Shown: in pieces, positions 33,871-46,890 of the stretch
Layout of the letters: each line of letters opens with the position of its first letter
How positions within the stretch are numbered: position 1 is the stretch's first letter
NCBI RefSeq assembly: GCF_000005505.3
Contig: NC_016131.3
Location: forward strand, 39,904,855-39,968,854
Reading direction: 5' to 3'
Length of the DNA: 64,000 bases
Source of the DNA: Brachypodium distachyon
Lineage: Eukaryota > Streptophyta > Magnoliopsida > Poales > Poaceae
Notes under the pieces: generated by a model
Database searches by the model: none
Seen by the model: the letters and a program-made list of their open reading frames with translations, nothing else
What the model was told of the DNA's origin: nothing
Program-made: the position numbers and the translations under genes

Positions 33871-35643
33871 CCAAAGAAAGTTATCAAATCACTGCAACAA
33901 TGATCCCTTGCAAAACAACAACAAAATCAGAAGAGGAGCTTCAGGACCTCTCACTGTGTAGCAAGAGAAGATATCCCGTGCTCCCATCCTTTAGGGTGCT
34001 ATCGTGCTCCCAACGCCCGGTAGCACTTCTAAAAAGTTTTCAGAAATTTCAAAATAAATTTAGTGGGTTCATAAGATATGTGTCTACCATGTCACAAAGT
34101 TTCAACTCCAAATTCATTATACACAGAGAGAAACAAAAAAGACAGAACCTGCAACTAAAAGGAAACCAACGAAGAACCTGTAAACAAAAAAGGAGGATGC
34201 CATGACATAGGAATCTTTACTAACACTGTATAAACTGCATGATGAACAATAGAATATGGCATGCAAGAAAGAACTAGAGCAAACATTGAAGAGGAGAAGC
34301 TGGAGCTGTGGAGCTGAGAAGACAGAAGACCATCGTTGTGGTTGATAGTGCGTCAACCCAACCCATCCCCTTGGACTCTGGAGCAGTGTGTGTAGATCTC
34401 TCCATCAGCTGTTGCTCTCCTCTCTCTCCGTAGCGACTGCACAAAGCATGCCACTTTGATGATGGCCTCGCAGGGTCTGGATGCCACACGCTGTCTTCCT
34501 CCACTCAGTACAATACCATTGAACTTACAACAGCATCGGTAGTTTTTGAAGAACTGTCTAAACTTCGGTAGCTTATCATGAAGTCACAAGGCGAATATGC
34601 CTACAGTGAAGCCAAAAGAACACAAATAAAACTCAGATAACACGACAATCTAAAATGCTGAAAGAATATTGCCTTTTAGTTCCTGTGGCGAGCCCATAAA
34701 AGAATCAGTAGGCACAAACATGGTGTAAGATAAGCAAGTGCCACAATGTTATACAGTCCATCTAAAAATCAGCAAACCATAAGTAGTAAGACTATTTTGT
34801 TTCCCGAGCAATCGACGGCAAAGTTTGTTTGCCGAGCAATCGACGACAAATCTGCAATCCACCAAGAAGGAAAATTGAAACTAAAGAAGTAGAAAGAACT
34901 GATCCATATGAAAAGGGCCAGGAAAACTGATATACATCAGACTTCATGAAGAAAAGCAATCTTCTTTTTAATGTTCCATATCACTCTGGAGCAAGCATCA
35001 AATAATCTCATTGCTTCAGAACTCAGAAGCATCACAAAACAACTTCATTCATGTTTGTTTGATGTAGACATGAACAACCAATCCAAGCTTAAGCTTGCTG
35101 CAGGAATGCTAGATTGGTATTCTCCCTTTAGATCTGAAAGAACCTGAAATGAGTAAGAATCTTGGACATACAGAAGGGTTCATGACCTCATATTAAAAAA
35201 TAAACTAAAAGGCAATGAACAGCGAATGCATATAAATCGGTAATCTGACCGCAACACCTTTTAATCACAAGCAAACACACTAAAGTCAGCAGCCTCTCCT
35301 CGCAAATAAGTAGTCTGCTTACTGAATAATACAGGCAAGATTTTATTATGAATAAATGGTTCACATCGGCCAAAAGAACTAAAAACATACCGCCATTACA
35401 TTTTGTTTTTCATGAATGAAAATAATGGCGCTAAATATATAACTGAAAAATATATAGAACCTCCAATGTTTTATAGTAAGAGATGAAGCCTGCATCAAAA
35501 GCAGTGCAAAATGAAGGAAATTTGACAGGTCTAATCAGTCAAATACATAGATGCATCCTCTCTATCATTAGCTAATATATATAGGCGAGGCCACAACATA
35601 TACTACTTCCTTGGAACAATATAGTTTCAGTGGAAAATAAATA
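33871..35643. other. AT-rich DNA, no gene seen
   Basis: Only short frames. 33970-34130 contains CGGTAGCACTTCTAAAAAG and a region like a dispersed grass repeat, but I cannot name it. No splice-linked coding segments found. Confidence 0.45.
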
Positions 35644-35756
35644 GTCCCTCCGTCTCATATTAAGTGATTTTGTATTACATGTATCTAGACGTTTTTTAAG
35701 TATAGATACATTCATATTTGGACAAATTTGAATCACTTAATATGGGACGGAGGGAG
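35644..35756. mobile_element. Stowaway MITE
   Basis: TA-flanked with near-perfect ends GTCCCTCCGTCTCATATTAAG / CTTAATATGGGACGGAGGGAG and a foldback interior; the best preserved of the set, so probably recent. Confidence 0.92.
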
Positions 35757-38698
35757 TAGTTTTCTTGTTGTGTATATATAACTATCCAATTATACAATAG
35801 AGAAAAATAGAACAGCAAGACAGTACCAAACCAATCTTGTTGTGTCATGGCTCAGAGCTAATATTTTTGGTTGACATAAAGTAAACTAACATTGTAAGGC
35901 AGAATATCTTAGCACACATTCTTTGCACAAAGAGGCTTAAAGGTAGGGCATGCTGCAAAGGTAGTTGAAGATATTGTAAGAATCGGTAATAATGACACAA
36001 TACATATATGGTTCTTTCATTTAATGGCAACACATACACTGCACATAATGTCCACTCGGTAGACGAAGCAACACTAACAACAGGGGCATAGCCGCTCTAT
36101 ATGCTAGCCTTCCCTCGTAATAAAAAACAGAGATCTGACAAAACCGTATGTACTCTTCAAATAAATAGTTTAGATTAGAGCCAGAATACACCCTTGTTTG
36201 CTCATAGCCACATAAAAGTTTTCTCTCAACCCTGTGAATCTCAACACTCATTCAGGGCAGGTTGTACACCACCTATATAGTCCCATCATCACCAATTTTA
36301 CAGTTATGACCCATATGAGAAATGGCAATTAACAACAGCCACTGTCTAGAGTGACATATAGAATTCAAAGGTAATACTCATTCAGATAATAACAATACTA
36401 AAAAATGCCAAAAGGGTGATGTTTACTTTGACAGCAAATGTTGATCCTCTGTTGCTTGCCTTTTTTGTGTGTTACCAGGGAATATTTAATCCACCTAAAT
36501 AATAGCACATTGTGAAGCAGGCAAGCCTCGATCGCAGGTGGTCTGGGTGGTGGTCCTAAACAGTTTCATGCCTCTGCAGGATAGAAGGCAATCTTCATTA
36601 TCTAAGCTAAAATCCAAGTTTTCTTTGCCCTTCAACAAATTATAGTATAAACATAAAGAAATATATGCTATTAATAAAGCATGCATGACATCAAGGGGTA
36701 ACAAAGCTTGTCTCCTCCACCTGCGTCATGCTACCCGACGAACGCACGTGGATACGTTGTCACAGGCCCCAATTTCCACCTCAGCTAAAGGAGAAGTAAG
36801 GTGAAGAAGTGAAGGAGGCATATCGGGGGAGAGGGGGAAACTGTGGTGGCAGCATGCTAATGGGGAGGTGAGGACAAGACCCTCACCGGTGGCATAGCTG
36901 CCGCTGTACCAATGTACCATCGGCCATCGCAATGCCGTCACTTCACCGTGCCTGTTGATTCCCGAGCTTTAGCCATGCTCTGTGATACATGCATGTGACG
37001 TCTGCTGTGTGCCCGTGCACGAGAATCTCCATGTGAAGCGTACATACTTCCATGGCTGATAAGAGGGCCCAAAAATTCATTGGACCCAAGAGCAGCAAGA
37101 GGCAATTTAAAAGATAATACTCCCTCCGATCCATATTACTTGTCGCAGCTGCTATAACTATTCCAGTGAGCTGTCCACCTTAGATTTTCACCCTCCCCCA
37201 GCAATTACCTTCAGTAATGGCTAATAGGGTGTCTAACAGGCGGACCAACTTGATCTATGAGAACGGCTGGGGCATATAACAAGTGATAGGATCATCAACA
37301 ATGGGTAGTGAGAGTGAAGAGTTGATGATGGTAGGTTAAGATCGAAAATTCCAGGTCAAACCTTGCATAAGAGCATAGATGGAAGACATGACTGTAGGGT
37401 TGGGTTTTACTAATCTTAAGGGTTTATTCTTCATAGGGTTTTATGGCACAAACCCTTGTTGTAGATAATTATGTTTTAGATGGATCATTTTGTTCTGAAT
37501 TCGTAAAGTTTCAACATTGGAGTATCGAAGCGATCCCCATAATTGAAACAAAGGAAATTTCAAAATGCATTGTCATTGCTTATTCCTTGATAGTAATTGT
37601 AAGAACAATGTGTGTGTATGTTATCGCTAGAAGCAGTGTACTCTCTGGTCTTCTAGTGCATGCTAATTCCTAGCTTCATATGCCAATCAATTCAACGACC
37701 CTGGCGAGTTGAATCGTGCCAAATCCATTGAGTTTTGTCTTGAAAGTCCAGCAGCAATATGCAGACACTTCGAAATTGGAGATAGACTTATTTTTCTCCT
37801 CGGACAAATAATGTCACACTTACATGATCTTTGGTCTATGTATTGCAGGATTTGGTATACATTCAGGAAGCTGGAGTGACAGAGCAGAATAATGTTTCCT
37901 TCAGAGTGGAGATATCAGTAGCCTGCCAAAATAGGAGGCTGGGTTTAAGAACAAAGCAAATGCTCTTTTGTTTGATGTGTTTGTTCTTCCCCTCTCCTGA
38001 ATCCTGGTGCTTCCCTAAAATGAAATCTGGCAGGTAATTTGTGGACATTCTTCACACAACATACGTACGAGGAAATCACACCTCGAATGAACCGTTCACA
38101 ATAGCAAAACAGAATAAAATCAATGATGGAATTGATGTGAGCCTTCAAATAAACAAAATAATCAACATTGTAGATTTGATCGACCCTAGAAAATCATTCA
38201 AGTTTTAACATTGATGTCGCAACATTTTGTACCTGGTGCTAAGTTAAATTGAGAAACTCAATTTTTTTTGGAATTTTTGTACTTCATAAAATTGCTTTTG
38301 TAGTTCAAATCAAGCCAACATGCTTTTTGAATACAAATAATATTTTAATTCAAATACATATTCAGATTAATTACAAATGAGCTGACATTTTTAAGCGATG
38401 TTATAAATGACTAAATAAGAATTCCCTCAAAATTTCATCAAATTTTTGGTCCAAATGGATACATTACATATTGTTTAATGTTGCTCTTCCCTAGACCTCT
38501 AGTAGCAACATCTGGGTGATAGCAGCGGAGATATATCATTGTTTTTTTCTTCAAATGTTTCTTTTCTCAAATGTTTTTTCCCAAAGTATTTTGCATAGTC
38601 AGAAAAGTGGTTAATTGGCAACATGTGACATGCAGAACCGGATTCCGTGTGTTGGTCGCTGCAACCTTGGCTTCCACTATGCTCAGCGGAGGTGTGTA
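35757..38698. other. Long gene-poor stretch
   Basis: Mostly AT-rich. 36720-37080 is more GC-rich but has no recognisable product. At 37117-37150 there is a single MITE-like end (CTCCCTCCGATCCATATTAC) with no matching partner, so a truncated Stowaway. No RNA gene recognised. Confidence 0.45.
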
Positions 38699-38825
38699 CA
38701 TCTCCCTCCTACCCTAAACTGTTGTCGTGGATTTAGTTCAATTTGTACTAAAACCACGACAAGAATTTAGGATCGGATTTAGTTCAAATTTGTACTAAAA
38801 CGACGACAAGAACTTAGGATCGGAG
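38699..38825. mobile_element. Stowaway MITE with an internal tandem duplication
   Basis: TA-flanked. A block of about 60 bp (GGATTTAGTTCAA.TTTGTACTAAAAC.ACGACAAGAA.TTAGGATCGGA) is present twice in a row, so the right half of the element is doubled. It lies on the 3' side of the minus-strand gene at 39268. Confidence 0.8.
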
Positions 38826-39267
38826 TAATAGGAGATTGTACTTGTGAAACCACCATCCAGGTGCCACATAACTTGTGAAATAGGTCGACACAAAGTAACA
38901 AAGTATATATAACACACAAGTCTTTCAATGCAAAGCACCATGTACTCCTACTATATTGGATGCACATTTTACTCCGACAATTTCCTGGATGAATAAATAT
39001 GTACAATCTGTCCAACTTTCGTCGATTGACAAAGATTTCCTCACACCATAGACACGAACCTTTCGTCTCTTATAGAAGTTCTTATTTCCTAACACAAATA
39101 GATACACACATGTTCTTCACAGACCAATCCAGAAGCGCGCGCAAGCAGGTGATCCATTCAAGAAACAGAGAACACAGAGCAGCATACAGAAGCTACGACG
39201 GACGGCCTTCACCAGGGTGTTATGTATGGACAGGATCCGGAGCCGAACCCTTCATGGCGCCGATCGA

Positions 39268-39672
39268 TCAGCTGGATTTGAGCATGGCCGTGGTGCAGGA
39301 GCCACCGGATCTGAAAGGCAGCGCCGGCGGGCGGCTGCCGTAGTGGCATCCGAGCAGGTACAGCGCGAGCCTCTTCTTGACCCTTCTCAGCAGCAGCAGT
39401 TTCTCCTCCCCCCACTCCACCACTGCCACAACCACCTGCCGCTTCCACTTCCTGTCTCGCCGTCTCTCGTAACCATCTTCGTCTTCCTCGCTGTGCTTCT
39501 CGTCGCCCAGCTGCCCCTGCTGCTTCCCGTCGCTCGCGTCCCACTGCAGAGGGTAGCTCCGCAGGAACACCCTCCTGGTGCTGTAGTCCTCGTAGCGGAA
39601 GCTCCTCGTCGGCTTCACCGCCGCCCCAGCTTCTTCCTTGGATATCCTTCGACCCGAGTGATCATCCTCCAT
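39268..39672 (-). CDS. Small charged protein with SFRYEDY-RRVFLRSYPLQW motif
   Basis: Single-exon frame of 134 residues starting MEDDHSGRRISKEEAG; this ATG is preferred over upstream in-frame codons because a TATA box lies 80 bp upstream. Residues 24-44 hold the conserved-looking SFRYEDYSTRRVFLRSYPLQ; then an acidic stretch (EEDEDG, 62-67), a basic stretch RRRDRKWKRQ (70-79) and a helix-forming region WGEEKLLLLRRVKKRLALYL. Such small proteins occur in many plants with no assigned function that I know. No membrane segment or signal peptide. The GC-rich codons match grass single-exon genes. Function unknown. Confidence 0.7.
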   Translation of the reverse strand: MEDDHSGRRISKEEAGAAVKPTRSFRYEDYSTRRVFLRSYPLQWDASDGKQQGQLGDEKHSEEDEDGYERRRDRKWKRQVVVAVVEWGEEKLLLLRRVKKRLALYLLGCHYGSRPPALPFRSGGSCTTAMLKSS

Positions 39673-39751
39673 TGCTTGTTTGTTTGTTTGAATCAAGCTT
39701 GGCTTGCTATACACCGCTCACTGGCTGAGCCCACAACGTGAGATGGATATG

Positions 39752-39757
39752 TATATA
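39752..39757 (-). promoter_or_regulatory. TATA box for the 39268-39672 gene
   Basis: On the minus strand CCATATATACATATCC lies 80 bp before the ATG at 39672, a normal plant distance for a TATA box plus short leader. Confidence 0.6.
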
Positions 39758-39769
39758 TGGTCAGTTAAG

Positions 39770-40850
39770 CGGCCGATGGCCACGTCGACCGCCTTTATTT
39801 CGTTTTCTTCCTGCCTTTTGATTTGTCGTGGTTGGGCGTTCTTCGTTTAACAATTCGCTTTGTTTGATGGGCATGGCACGGAGACGTTTTTTTATTGGCC
39901 TACCACAGAAGGAATTCCTTTACCGGTAATCTGATGGGAACTAGCAGGACGGACATTAAGTTAACCAATTTCTGCTTCTCAGAAAGAGTTGACTGGTTCC
40001 TGATTCTATATATGCGATTCTTCACAAAACTCTACTTTTACAGATATTATTACTTTATTAAGATCGCCTTGTGAATTACACTTCGTCGCCTCTTATCAGC
40101 CACACAGATGACAGAACATGTTCGCCCGGCCCGCAAGGGCTATATCTGCGTGCGATTAACTGGGAGAGATGGATTGACATTTCTTTCCGCCAACTTAACC
40201 AAAAGTAATACGGTGTGTTAGGCCAGTCTATATTCTCCTCCTTTTCTGCTTTGGTGAGGCAAAAGTTCGTAAAGCCAGAATGCATCAGTGGCTCTGCAGA
40301 TCGGGCTTTTCACCGGATAACGCACATGACGCGCGGTGCGACTAAAGCTGCATGGTGACACAGCATCCAGAGCTCGTTTCCTGTTTCTTTTCCAGCGATA
40401 CCGAAAGAGATTTTTCAATCATCTCTTGCTTTTCTTCTTCACCCAAGGAAGAAATTAGAACCCCCAAGGTTACCTTTTCCTGCTGATAGGCCACGGCAAC
40501 GCTAGCTGGGGGTCGATCTAAATAACATGGACAGCAACAGATGATTTCTTTGGAACATGGGCCGTCTGTGGCCGATCGATGGAGTGTATACGGTACGTAT
40601 TTGCGTTTGCTTACCTGTTGTAGCACGATCCATCCGTCGAGGTTTTGTCATTTCCGTCTTGTCATGTGGAGATGTCCATGTCAAATACAACACTGGGGCC
40701 TGTACGCTAAGTCACTTGGGCTACAGAGGAGAGCGAATGTACCTGTAGTCTGAATCTGGTCTTTTAACAGCCTCGCAACCGCTCACCCGCACCTAATTAG
40801 TAGAAACACAGTTAGGAAATAAAGGTTTCTGAGTAAGTGTGTCTCTCAAG
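39770..40850. other. Intergenic; one unexplained minus-strand frame
   Basis: The part next to 39760 is upstream regulatory DNA of the small gene. A 94-codon frame at 40342-40626 (-) starts MLQQVSKRKYVPYTLHRSAT and ends SSGCCVTMQL; it has Cys-rich ICCCPCY and a charged helix, but no family I know and no clear promoter. Confidence 0.35.
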
Positions 40851-41335
40851 TTTTTTTTTCCCGAAAAGGAGGTTGGAACTCTGGCCTTTGCATCAAAATG
40901 ATGCACACAACCATTTTTATTGACTTATTTAACAAGCATGGCAAAATGAATATATCGGTCGAAACATCTAAAGCTACCAAACTATACCTACTAGCCTGAT
41001 GAATGGTGTAGCTAATATCAGAACCATATGCCCTGACCGAACGACACCGCCCAACATCAAAATCCGGAGGCCAGGAAGACACAACCGGTCAAGCTAATTC
41101 TCAGCGTGCCAAAATCAGACGCCACCGTCTTCCACCAACCCATCTTCACGACAGAGAAATGACGCATTTAACTTGCCAAGCCTGGCACGACGACGCAAAC
41201 TAGAGCCAGAACAACATGCGCCCAACCGCCAACCAAGATCCCTCATCCGCAGATCTAAGGTTCCCCTAACGACGCCCCCAAGTGCGACGCTACGAGCGCT
41301 GCCGCCGCCCAGTCCGAAGACTTTGGGGTTTCACT
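40851..41335 (-). mobile_element. Retroposon 3' end with poly(A)
   Basis: On the minus strand the sequence ends CAATAAAAATGGTTGTGTGC...GATGCAAAGGCCAGAGTTCC...CCTCCTTTTCGGG followed by a run of A (poly-T at 40851-40859 on the plus strand). This GATGCA(A/G)AGGCC-type end is shared by many Triticeae non-LTR retroposon tails (from memory). It has no intact coding frame. Confidence 0.55.
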
Positions 41336-42660
41336 CAGGAACCTAGAACCGGGGTGGTGTGAGAGTACCTCGAAAACGCCTCATGGAAGGGGAAAGACCT
41401 CGCCCGCCGTGGTCAGGGCAAGCTGACCAAGAGTTTCCTACAGTACCAAACGCGCACCACCTTCTCCGCGTCTCCTGTAGAGCCGACAATGCGCCGATCG
41501 TCAGAAAAACCAGCGGGGTGATGAGAGCCACAGCCGCAGCGAACCAGTGGCACTCGGACCGAGCCAGCCTCCCACCTCCAAGGACGAGGCCAAGAAGGCC
41601 GCCCCCGGCAAGGCCGCTGCTGCCACCAAGGACCGTACCCTGACAAGGAACACACCCCCCCCCCCTTTCCATCAAATAAGGGGACAAAAGAGTGACCAAA
41701 CGTTGTTTGCCATGAAAACTCTCGTAGTCTGGTTGTGAGGTTACGTGCGTGGGCACTTTGACTCCTCTGTCCTACTATTTTCCCCGGCTGTGCTATTTGG
41801 GCGTGGTGTTTTGAAAAAGCCCAGGCCATGCTGGAGGCCCACGGGTGGGTTGCGGGCCGGGCCGGCCTGTTTAATTCCGGGCCGGGCACACTGGATTGAC
41901 GGGGCGTTTTGAAAAAGCCCGGCCCATTGGCCAGTTATACCTGCCCGCGAAACCAAGGTTTGCCGCGAGGGACGAAACCACGTTGGCTGTACCCACTGAG
42001 GAAGGTCGGATCGGCAGGCGCGGCAGAAATCTTGCCGCATCCGAAGGGTGGCCGTTTTTTTGGCTCCCCGTGACATTGTTTGGATGCTTTTTTCGAAGTA
42101 AGCCAGCCTCGGATGATTTGATCCCTGGTGGGTGAAGTTATGCACCCACAACTCTACCACCACATCTAGAGGTGTTTCTCAAGACATTGTTACTTTGCCT
42201 GATCCAATACTTTACGATGGTGTAAAAACACTCAAGATTACAAGGCCCAAGATCCATTGCACCTTAACTTATGAACCAAAATCTTGTGAAAAGCTATTAG
42301 AACTGCAAACTCCCCAAATAGAACTACAACAACGGAAAGGATTACAAAAATCAGGCACCTTTTACACGGCTCGTCATAGGATATCAGAAGAATCTGATAA
42401 AACAACAACGGTCAGTCTACACAACTCTATTGGAGATATGGAGGGTAACATTAAAGAAGAAAGAAAACATCGTCGAATTGGACCTGCAGCCGAGAATGCT
42501 GAGAACCAAAACTTCAGACTGGTTGGGCACTGCACTCAGAATCGTTCTCTGCTTATTTGAGTTTCGCCTTGAAGCTCAGAACAGAGTGCACAGCAGGTGC
42601 AGACTAAGGTATCTAAAGAATATAATTGCATATGTACCAGAAACGTTTTCCACACAAATG
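41336..42660. other. Downstream region of GALS, no supported gene
   Basis: 41340-42130 is GC-rich with overlapping frames on both strands. A plus-strand frame at 42132-42560 (142 codons, MKLCTHNSTTTSRG...) has no family I recognise. A GTTTTGAAAAAGCCC block occurs twice (about 41809 and 41907). Confidence 0.35.
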
Positions 42661-45600
42661 CTATGAGGTTGGCCCAACTGTCGCCTCTTCGAAGTGCTTG
42701 ATATCCCCTGCCAAACGCTTCATGTTATCATCATACACATATGGTATCCCCTCGAATGTTACCTTGCTGCCATTGGTGGGTTTTGACACAAACTCCCGGC
42801 AAGGTTCCCCCATGACATTGATGGTGTTATGATAGTGGTAATATCTGATCAAACTTTCGGTTCTGTGGGTTGTCCTCCCATACACATTTTGTGACATATG
42901 CACACCAGCGGAGTATGCATTGCGAGCTTGGACTGCATATTTGCGATCACGCCTTACTCCAGTGATTGAATTGCGGAAAACAAGTTTCTCAAACCCCCAT
43001 TTCCTGGAGCCCAATCACATAAAACATGTCAGCACTGGAAAATGTACCAAACAAATTATCCATATTAAGTACTCAGAAGGAAAGAAATTATATCTTAAAA
43101 TTTGTTCACCTAGTGACGACTACCTTTGCTATAAGATTCACATAAATTATATAGTAAATTAAACCACAACACAAAAAATGCACTACTTGATTGCAACAAG
43201 AGAGGACAGGAAAGTAACCCCCAATTACCGGCAGTATTTGCTATACGTGTGTGTTTAATTCGGAAAGAAAATCCCAGACACAACTTTTTGGGACTGAACC
43301 AAGGTCAAGGTGCTATCAATTTAGTAAGCAATCAAACAGGCCCGCTGCCCCATCCTCTTAACAGGTACTTGAAGCATGTGTGATGAGTGATGACAAAAAA
43401 ATGACAAACATCTGCAGATGCACTGCATGTATTGGTAAGCGCTTCTCTCGCGAATCAATAGAACATTGAAATCCTAGAACGGGAGAAGAAATATTTTTTT
43501 TAAAATGTGTGAAATCAAAGAAATTATATTGCACATTCGAATTTTCCCCAGTAACAATTACTCTTCAAGATTCACAAATGTTTATGTCCTATGTCAATCC
43601 CCAAAACAAAAATGCACAAGTTTAGGGTCAGTGGCACAAACAAGAGAGGAACACCACCAAGCCCAAGATTGAGTTATTTATGCCAATGATTCAGAAAATT
43701 GAAGGCTTGTTTGCTTCTCCAGTGTTCTTTCCTATGGTGGTGAACTTCAAATGGGAAATTCAGTCTCATCTTCCATGTCCACATTTCACATTAGCACGTT
43801 CCTTCGTCCCAAGGAAATTATTGAGCAAATAGATAAGTAGATCGGGGTGCTCCCCTTTTCAAAAAAAAAAGATAAATATAGATGGCACTGTCTCTTGAGG
43901 GAAAAAAAATCCCCTCTTGGTGCATGGGATATGGTTTGGAGACCAAAGTCTTAAGGTGGACTTGGCATTCTCAATCTTTATGTGCAATCAAGGTTCTTAT
44001 CCTTAAGAAGATGCATAAATTTTTCAATCATGTTGATTTCCTTAGGCGAAGCTTGTATGGGAGCAACATTACATCCATGCATGATCTCTCTCTCTGAAAA
44101 CATCTGGTAATTGCTCCTTCTGGTGGAGAGTCTCCTTAAAGCTGATTGATCTCTTCAAGAATATGGCTACTTGCACAGTTAATAATGGTGCTGCTTCTCC
44201 ATTTTGGCTACTTGCAGCAGCTTCCTCTCCAGCAGCTTTGGCCACATCGTTTTTCCTTTGCCGTTGACAAGGATATATCAGTCCAATCTGTGGTCAATAC
44301 TGGTGATGCCAGCATACTCTTTCATCTGCCCCTATCAATTCAGGCTTATGGTCAGTACCAGGATCACCTTCAAGTCTTCAACCCATTGAAAGAACTGGGT
44401 CTAATCAAGATGTTGATCAGTGGACCTATAAATAGACTAACCCTGGCTTCAGCACTTCCCATGCCTACGAGATATGGCTTGGCCACATTGATATTCCTAC
44501 TAGTTTTAAATGGTTATTGGAATCATGCTGTCAGCAGAAGCACAAAGTTTTCCTATGCCTTCTTCTGATTAACAAGTTGAATAATAGAGATGCTTGAAAG
44601 AAAGAACTTTAATCTCCAGGCTTATGAGTGTGTACTTTGCAGCTCACTCCAAGTTGAAACAAGAGACAATCTGTTCTTCACCTTCCATTTGCTAAGACAT
44701 GCTGGAATTATCTTCATCCCAGCTTCAGTGAGCAGCCTTCGGTCTAGAGCCATTAAACAAGACTTGGGGGTGCCTTTCCATACAGAAATTGTTACTTCGG
44801 TCGATTGGAGCATTTGGAAAACTCAGAATGATTATATAATTCAACGATGTGCAGCAGAACCTCTACAGACGCAGGAGGATTTTCAAGGAAGAGTTGAATC
44901 TTGTCTTCTACAGGACCTAGAGAAAGAATTATATTGGCTTCAAAGATTGAAGTTTTAGATAAGAGGCGTGCTTCGGTTCACCCCCCTTGGAATATTTTAA
45001 AAAGGGTAATTTGGTCTTTTATCTTTTAGATTAGTTGTATGAGTTCATAATTAGGGCCGTGCACACTATTTTAGATAAGGGGATCTCAGGAAACTAGCCC
45101 AATAGACGGCAGTATTTGATGTAGGGATGACTTCAATTAGAGATGTCAAATTGCGCCGTTTATTGCCCGCCAAGGCCCGTTTCTCACGTTTCCAAGCTGT
45201 TTACGTTGCTCTCTTCACCTCATTTTCACAGTGCTGCACATAAACGGCGGTAATTGGGCAATAAATGGACACCGTTTACAACCTGAACTTCAATTCAGAA
45301 AGAAAATCCCACATAAAGCTCATCGCAATGGACCAAGGTCAAGCTGCCTTCAATTTACTACTCCCTCCGTCCTAAAATAAGTAACGTGGATTCGTATAGA
45401 TCCTTATACAAATTCACGTCAGTTATTTCAGGACCGAGGGAGTAGTAATTAATGAACCAAACAGGCACACTGCCCAATCGACCTAACAGATAAACAAGTG
45501 TGAATCGCTAACATAGGTTCTTGAATCACGTGTGCTGATAAATAACAAATTGACAAGCACTGGAGATGCACTGCACGTTTTGTTGATAATCACATTCTCC

Positions 45601-46890
45601 AAGATATGCGGTGGGTGAAAAGAATTGCAGTATTGTTTTGCATCAATCCATGTTAAGATTCCAACAGGCACAGCAGCACCAATTAACATAAAGAAGAGCT
45701 AAACCAGGCACGAAAACAAACCTGGAGTATTCTTTGGCTGGATCCTCCAGGCACAGTTTGCTGGACATGGGGTTCTGCTCAATGGTGAACTGCGTGTACC
45801 GCTGGAGCTGGCCGAGCACCTCCTCCAGGGTCCGCCCGTCGGGGAGGTACATATACTCGTCAACGTCAAAGAAGAAGGTCCAATTGGCGGCGTGGCGGTA
45901 CCGGTGGAGGCAGTCGTTCACCACCAAGAACTGGTTGTAGTAGTAGCCGTCGTACTCTGCTTGCGCCCTGATGTCCTGCACCGTGACGCGGCCGGCCCTG
46001 ACCCACGGATCCAGCACCGCCCTGACCTCCGGGCTGACGCCGCCAGCGTCATGGAGAACGAAATGGGACCTCGGGCCGAAGAAACGCGCGTGGTAGGCGA
46101 GCCACTCCCGCAGGCGTGGGGCGCTGAGGTTGCCGTACAGCGAGGAGCCGCAGTAGAGGTACTCGTAAGGGAACGGTGGGCGGAAGCGGGACTCGTCGTA
46201 GGACCCCGGCGCCTCCTCGAGCGCCAGGAAGCGCTCGTAGCGGCGGGATTTGGTGGAGTAGTAGGCGTGGACGAGGAGCTTGCCGCCGCGGTTGCCGGCG
46301 TTGGGGTTGGAGGGGAACGTGCAGTTGACGACGACGACGGTGTAGACGCGGCCGTAGCCCCAGTCGGGGAGCATCTTGTACGCCTTGGTCCGGACGGGCT
46401 CTCCGGCGCCCGGGTTGGGAACCCACTCGCACTTGAAGTAGGGGGTGTTGAAGACGAATGCCGGCTTGGACGCTAGCCCGACGACGGCGAACGTGCGCGG
46501 CCCGCCCCGGTACGCCCCCATCTGGACGAACAGCGCCGCTGCGCTCCCGTACGGCCGGAGCTCCCGCTTGTTGGGGTCCCGTAGCGGGGCTGGCCTGGCG
46601 GCGGCGGCGGTCGGTGGGGCTCTGTCGGTGGTGAAATTTGAGGAGGGTAGCTTGGTGGTGGAGGATGGAAGGGCGGCGGTGGCGTTGGTAGTATGTGAGA
46701 GGGGGAGGATTGGGCAGGAGGGGGAACGGGTGATGGCGAGGAGGGGCTGGCATGGGTGGAGCTGCCAGAGCGCCATGATGAGGGTGAGGAGCGCGAGGGA
46801 GGCGGCGAAGGATTTGATGTCAAGGCAGGAGATGCCGAATGCGCCACCCCCAACGCCGCCGGCGTCTTTCTTCACGGCGGGTTTCATCAA
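42661..46890 (-). CDS. GALS1: Galactan beta-1,4-galactosyltransferase (GT92)
   Basis: Exon 1 is 46890-45722, exon 2 is 43003-42661; the splice (CTCCAG|GTTTGT...GCTCCAG|G) completes an Arg codon, and the joined frame gives 503 residues, the usual GALS length. GALS enzymes add beta-1,4-galactose to pectic galactan side chains in the Golgi. The N-terminus is short and cytosolic, with one membrane anchor (about 28-44, FAASLALLTLIMALW), then a Pro/Ser/Thr-rich stem, and a GT92 (DUF23) catalytic domain with KLLVHAYYST, HFVLHDAGG and the metal-binding FFFDVDEYMYLP (DVD at 342-344). Exon 2 carries KLVFRNSITGVRRDRKYAVQ, IRYYHYHNTI and PYVYDDNMK. I see no break, so it looks functional. The 2718-bp intron holds a LINE fragment, a MITE and a direct repeat. 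Which GALS paralogue this is cannot be settled here. Confidence 0.93.
43870..44965 (+). mobile_element. LINE fragment with zf-RVT domain (in GALS intron)
   Basis: The plus strand, antisense to GALS, holds broken frames of a plant non-LTR retrotransposon. They include FWWR.SLKLIDLFKNMATCTVNN near 44100-44200 and, at 44590-44958, an intact stretch with the reverse-transcriptase zinc-binding region (MLERKNFNLQAYECVLCSS...ETRDNLFFTFHLLRHAG). The second Cys/His pair of the finger is partly lost (TFHL). Several stops and shifts show decay. It lacks the endonuclease and most of reverse transcriptase. Confidence 0.8.
45361..45442. mobile_element. Stowaway MITE in the GALS intron
   Basis: 82 bp, TA-flanked, ends CTCCCTCCGTCCTAAAATAA / TTATTTCAGGACCGAGGGAG. 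Its empty site is preserved in the duplicate segment at about 43318-43330. Confidence 0.92.

Larger units (their letters stand above)
43255..45580 (+). repeat. Diverged direct repeat inside the GALS intron
   Basis: About 43255-43440 and 45285-45580 share, in order, AATTC.GAAAGAAAATCCCA, GGACCAAGGTCAAG.TGC, CAATTTA, CAAACAGGC, ACTGC.C.ATC and GATGCACTGCA. The second copy is interrupted by a Stowaway MITE at 45361-45442, so the first copy shows the pre-insertion state (CAATTTAGTAAGCAATCAAAC). The LINE fragment lies between the copies. Confidence 0.75.

Noticed and set aside
41547..41738. Small ORF with DEAKKAAPGKAAAATK resembling a histone or ribosomal protein tail
   Set aside because: Too short and low-complexity; ends in a poly-C run and has no neighbouring conserved domain.
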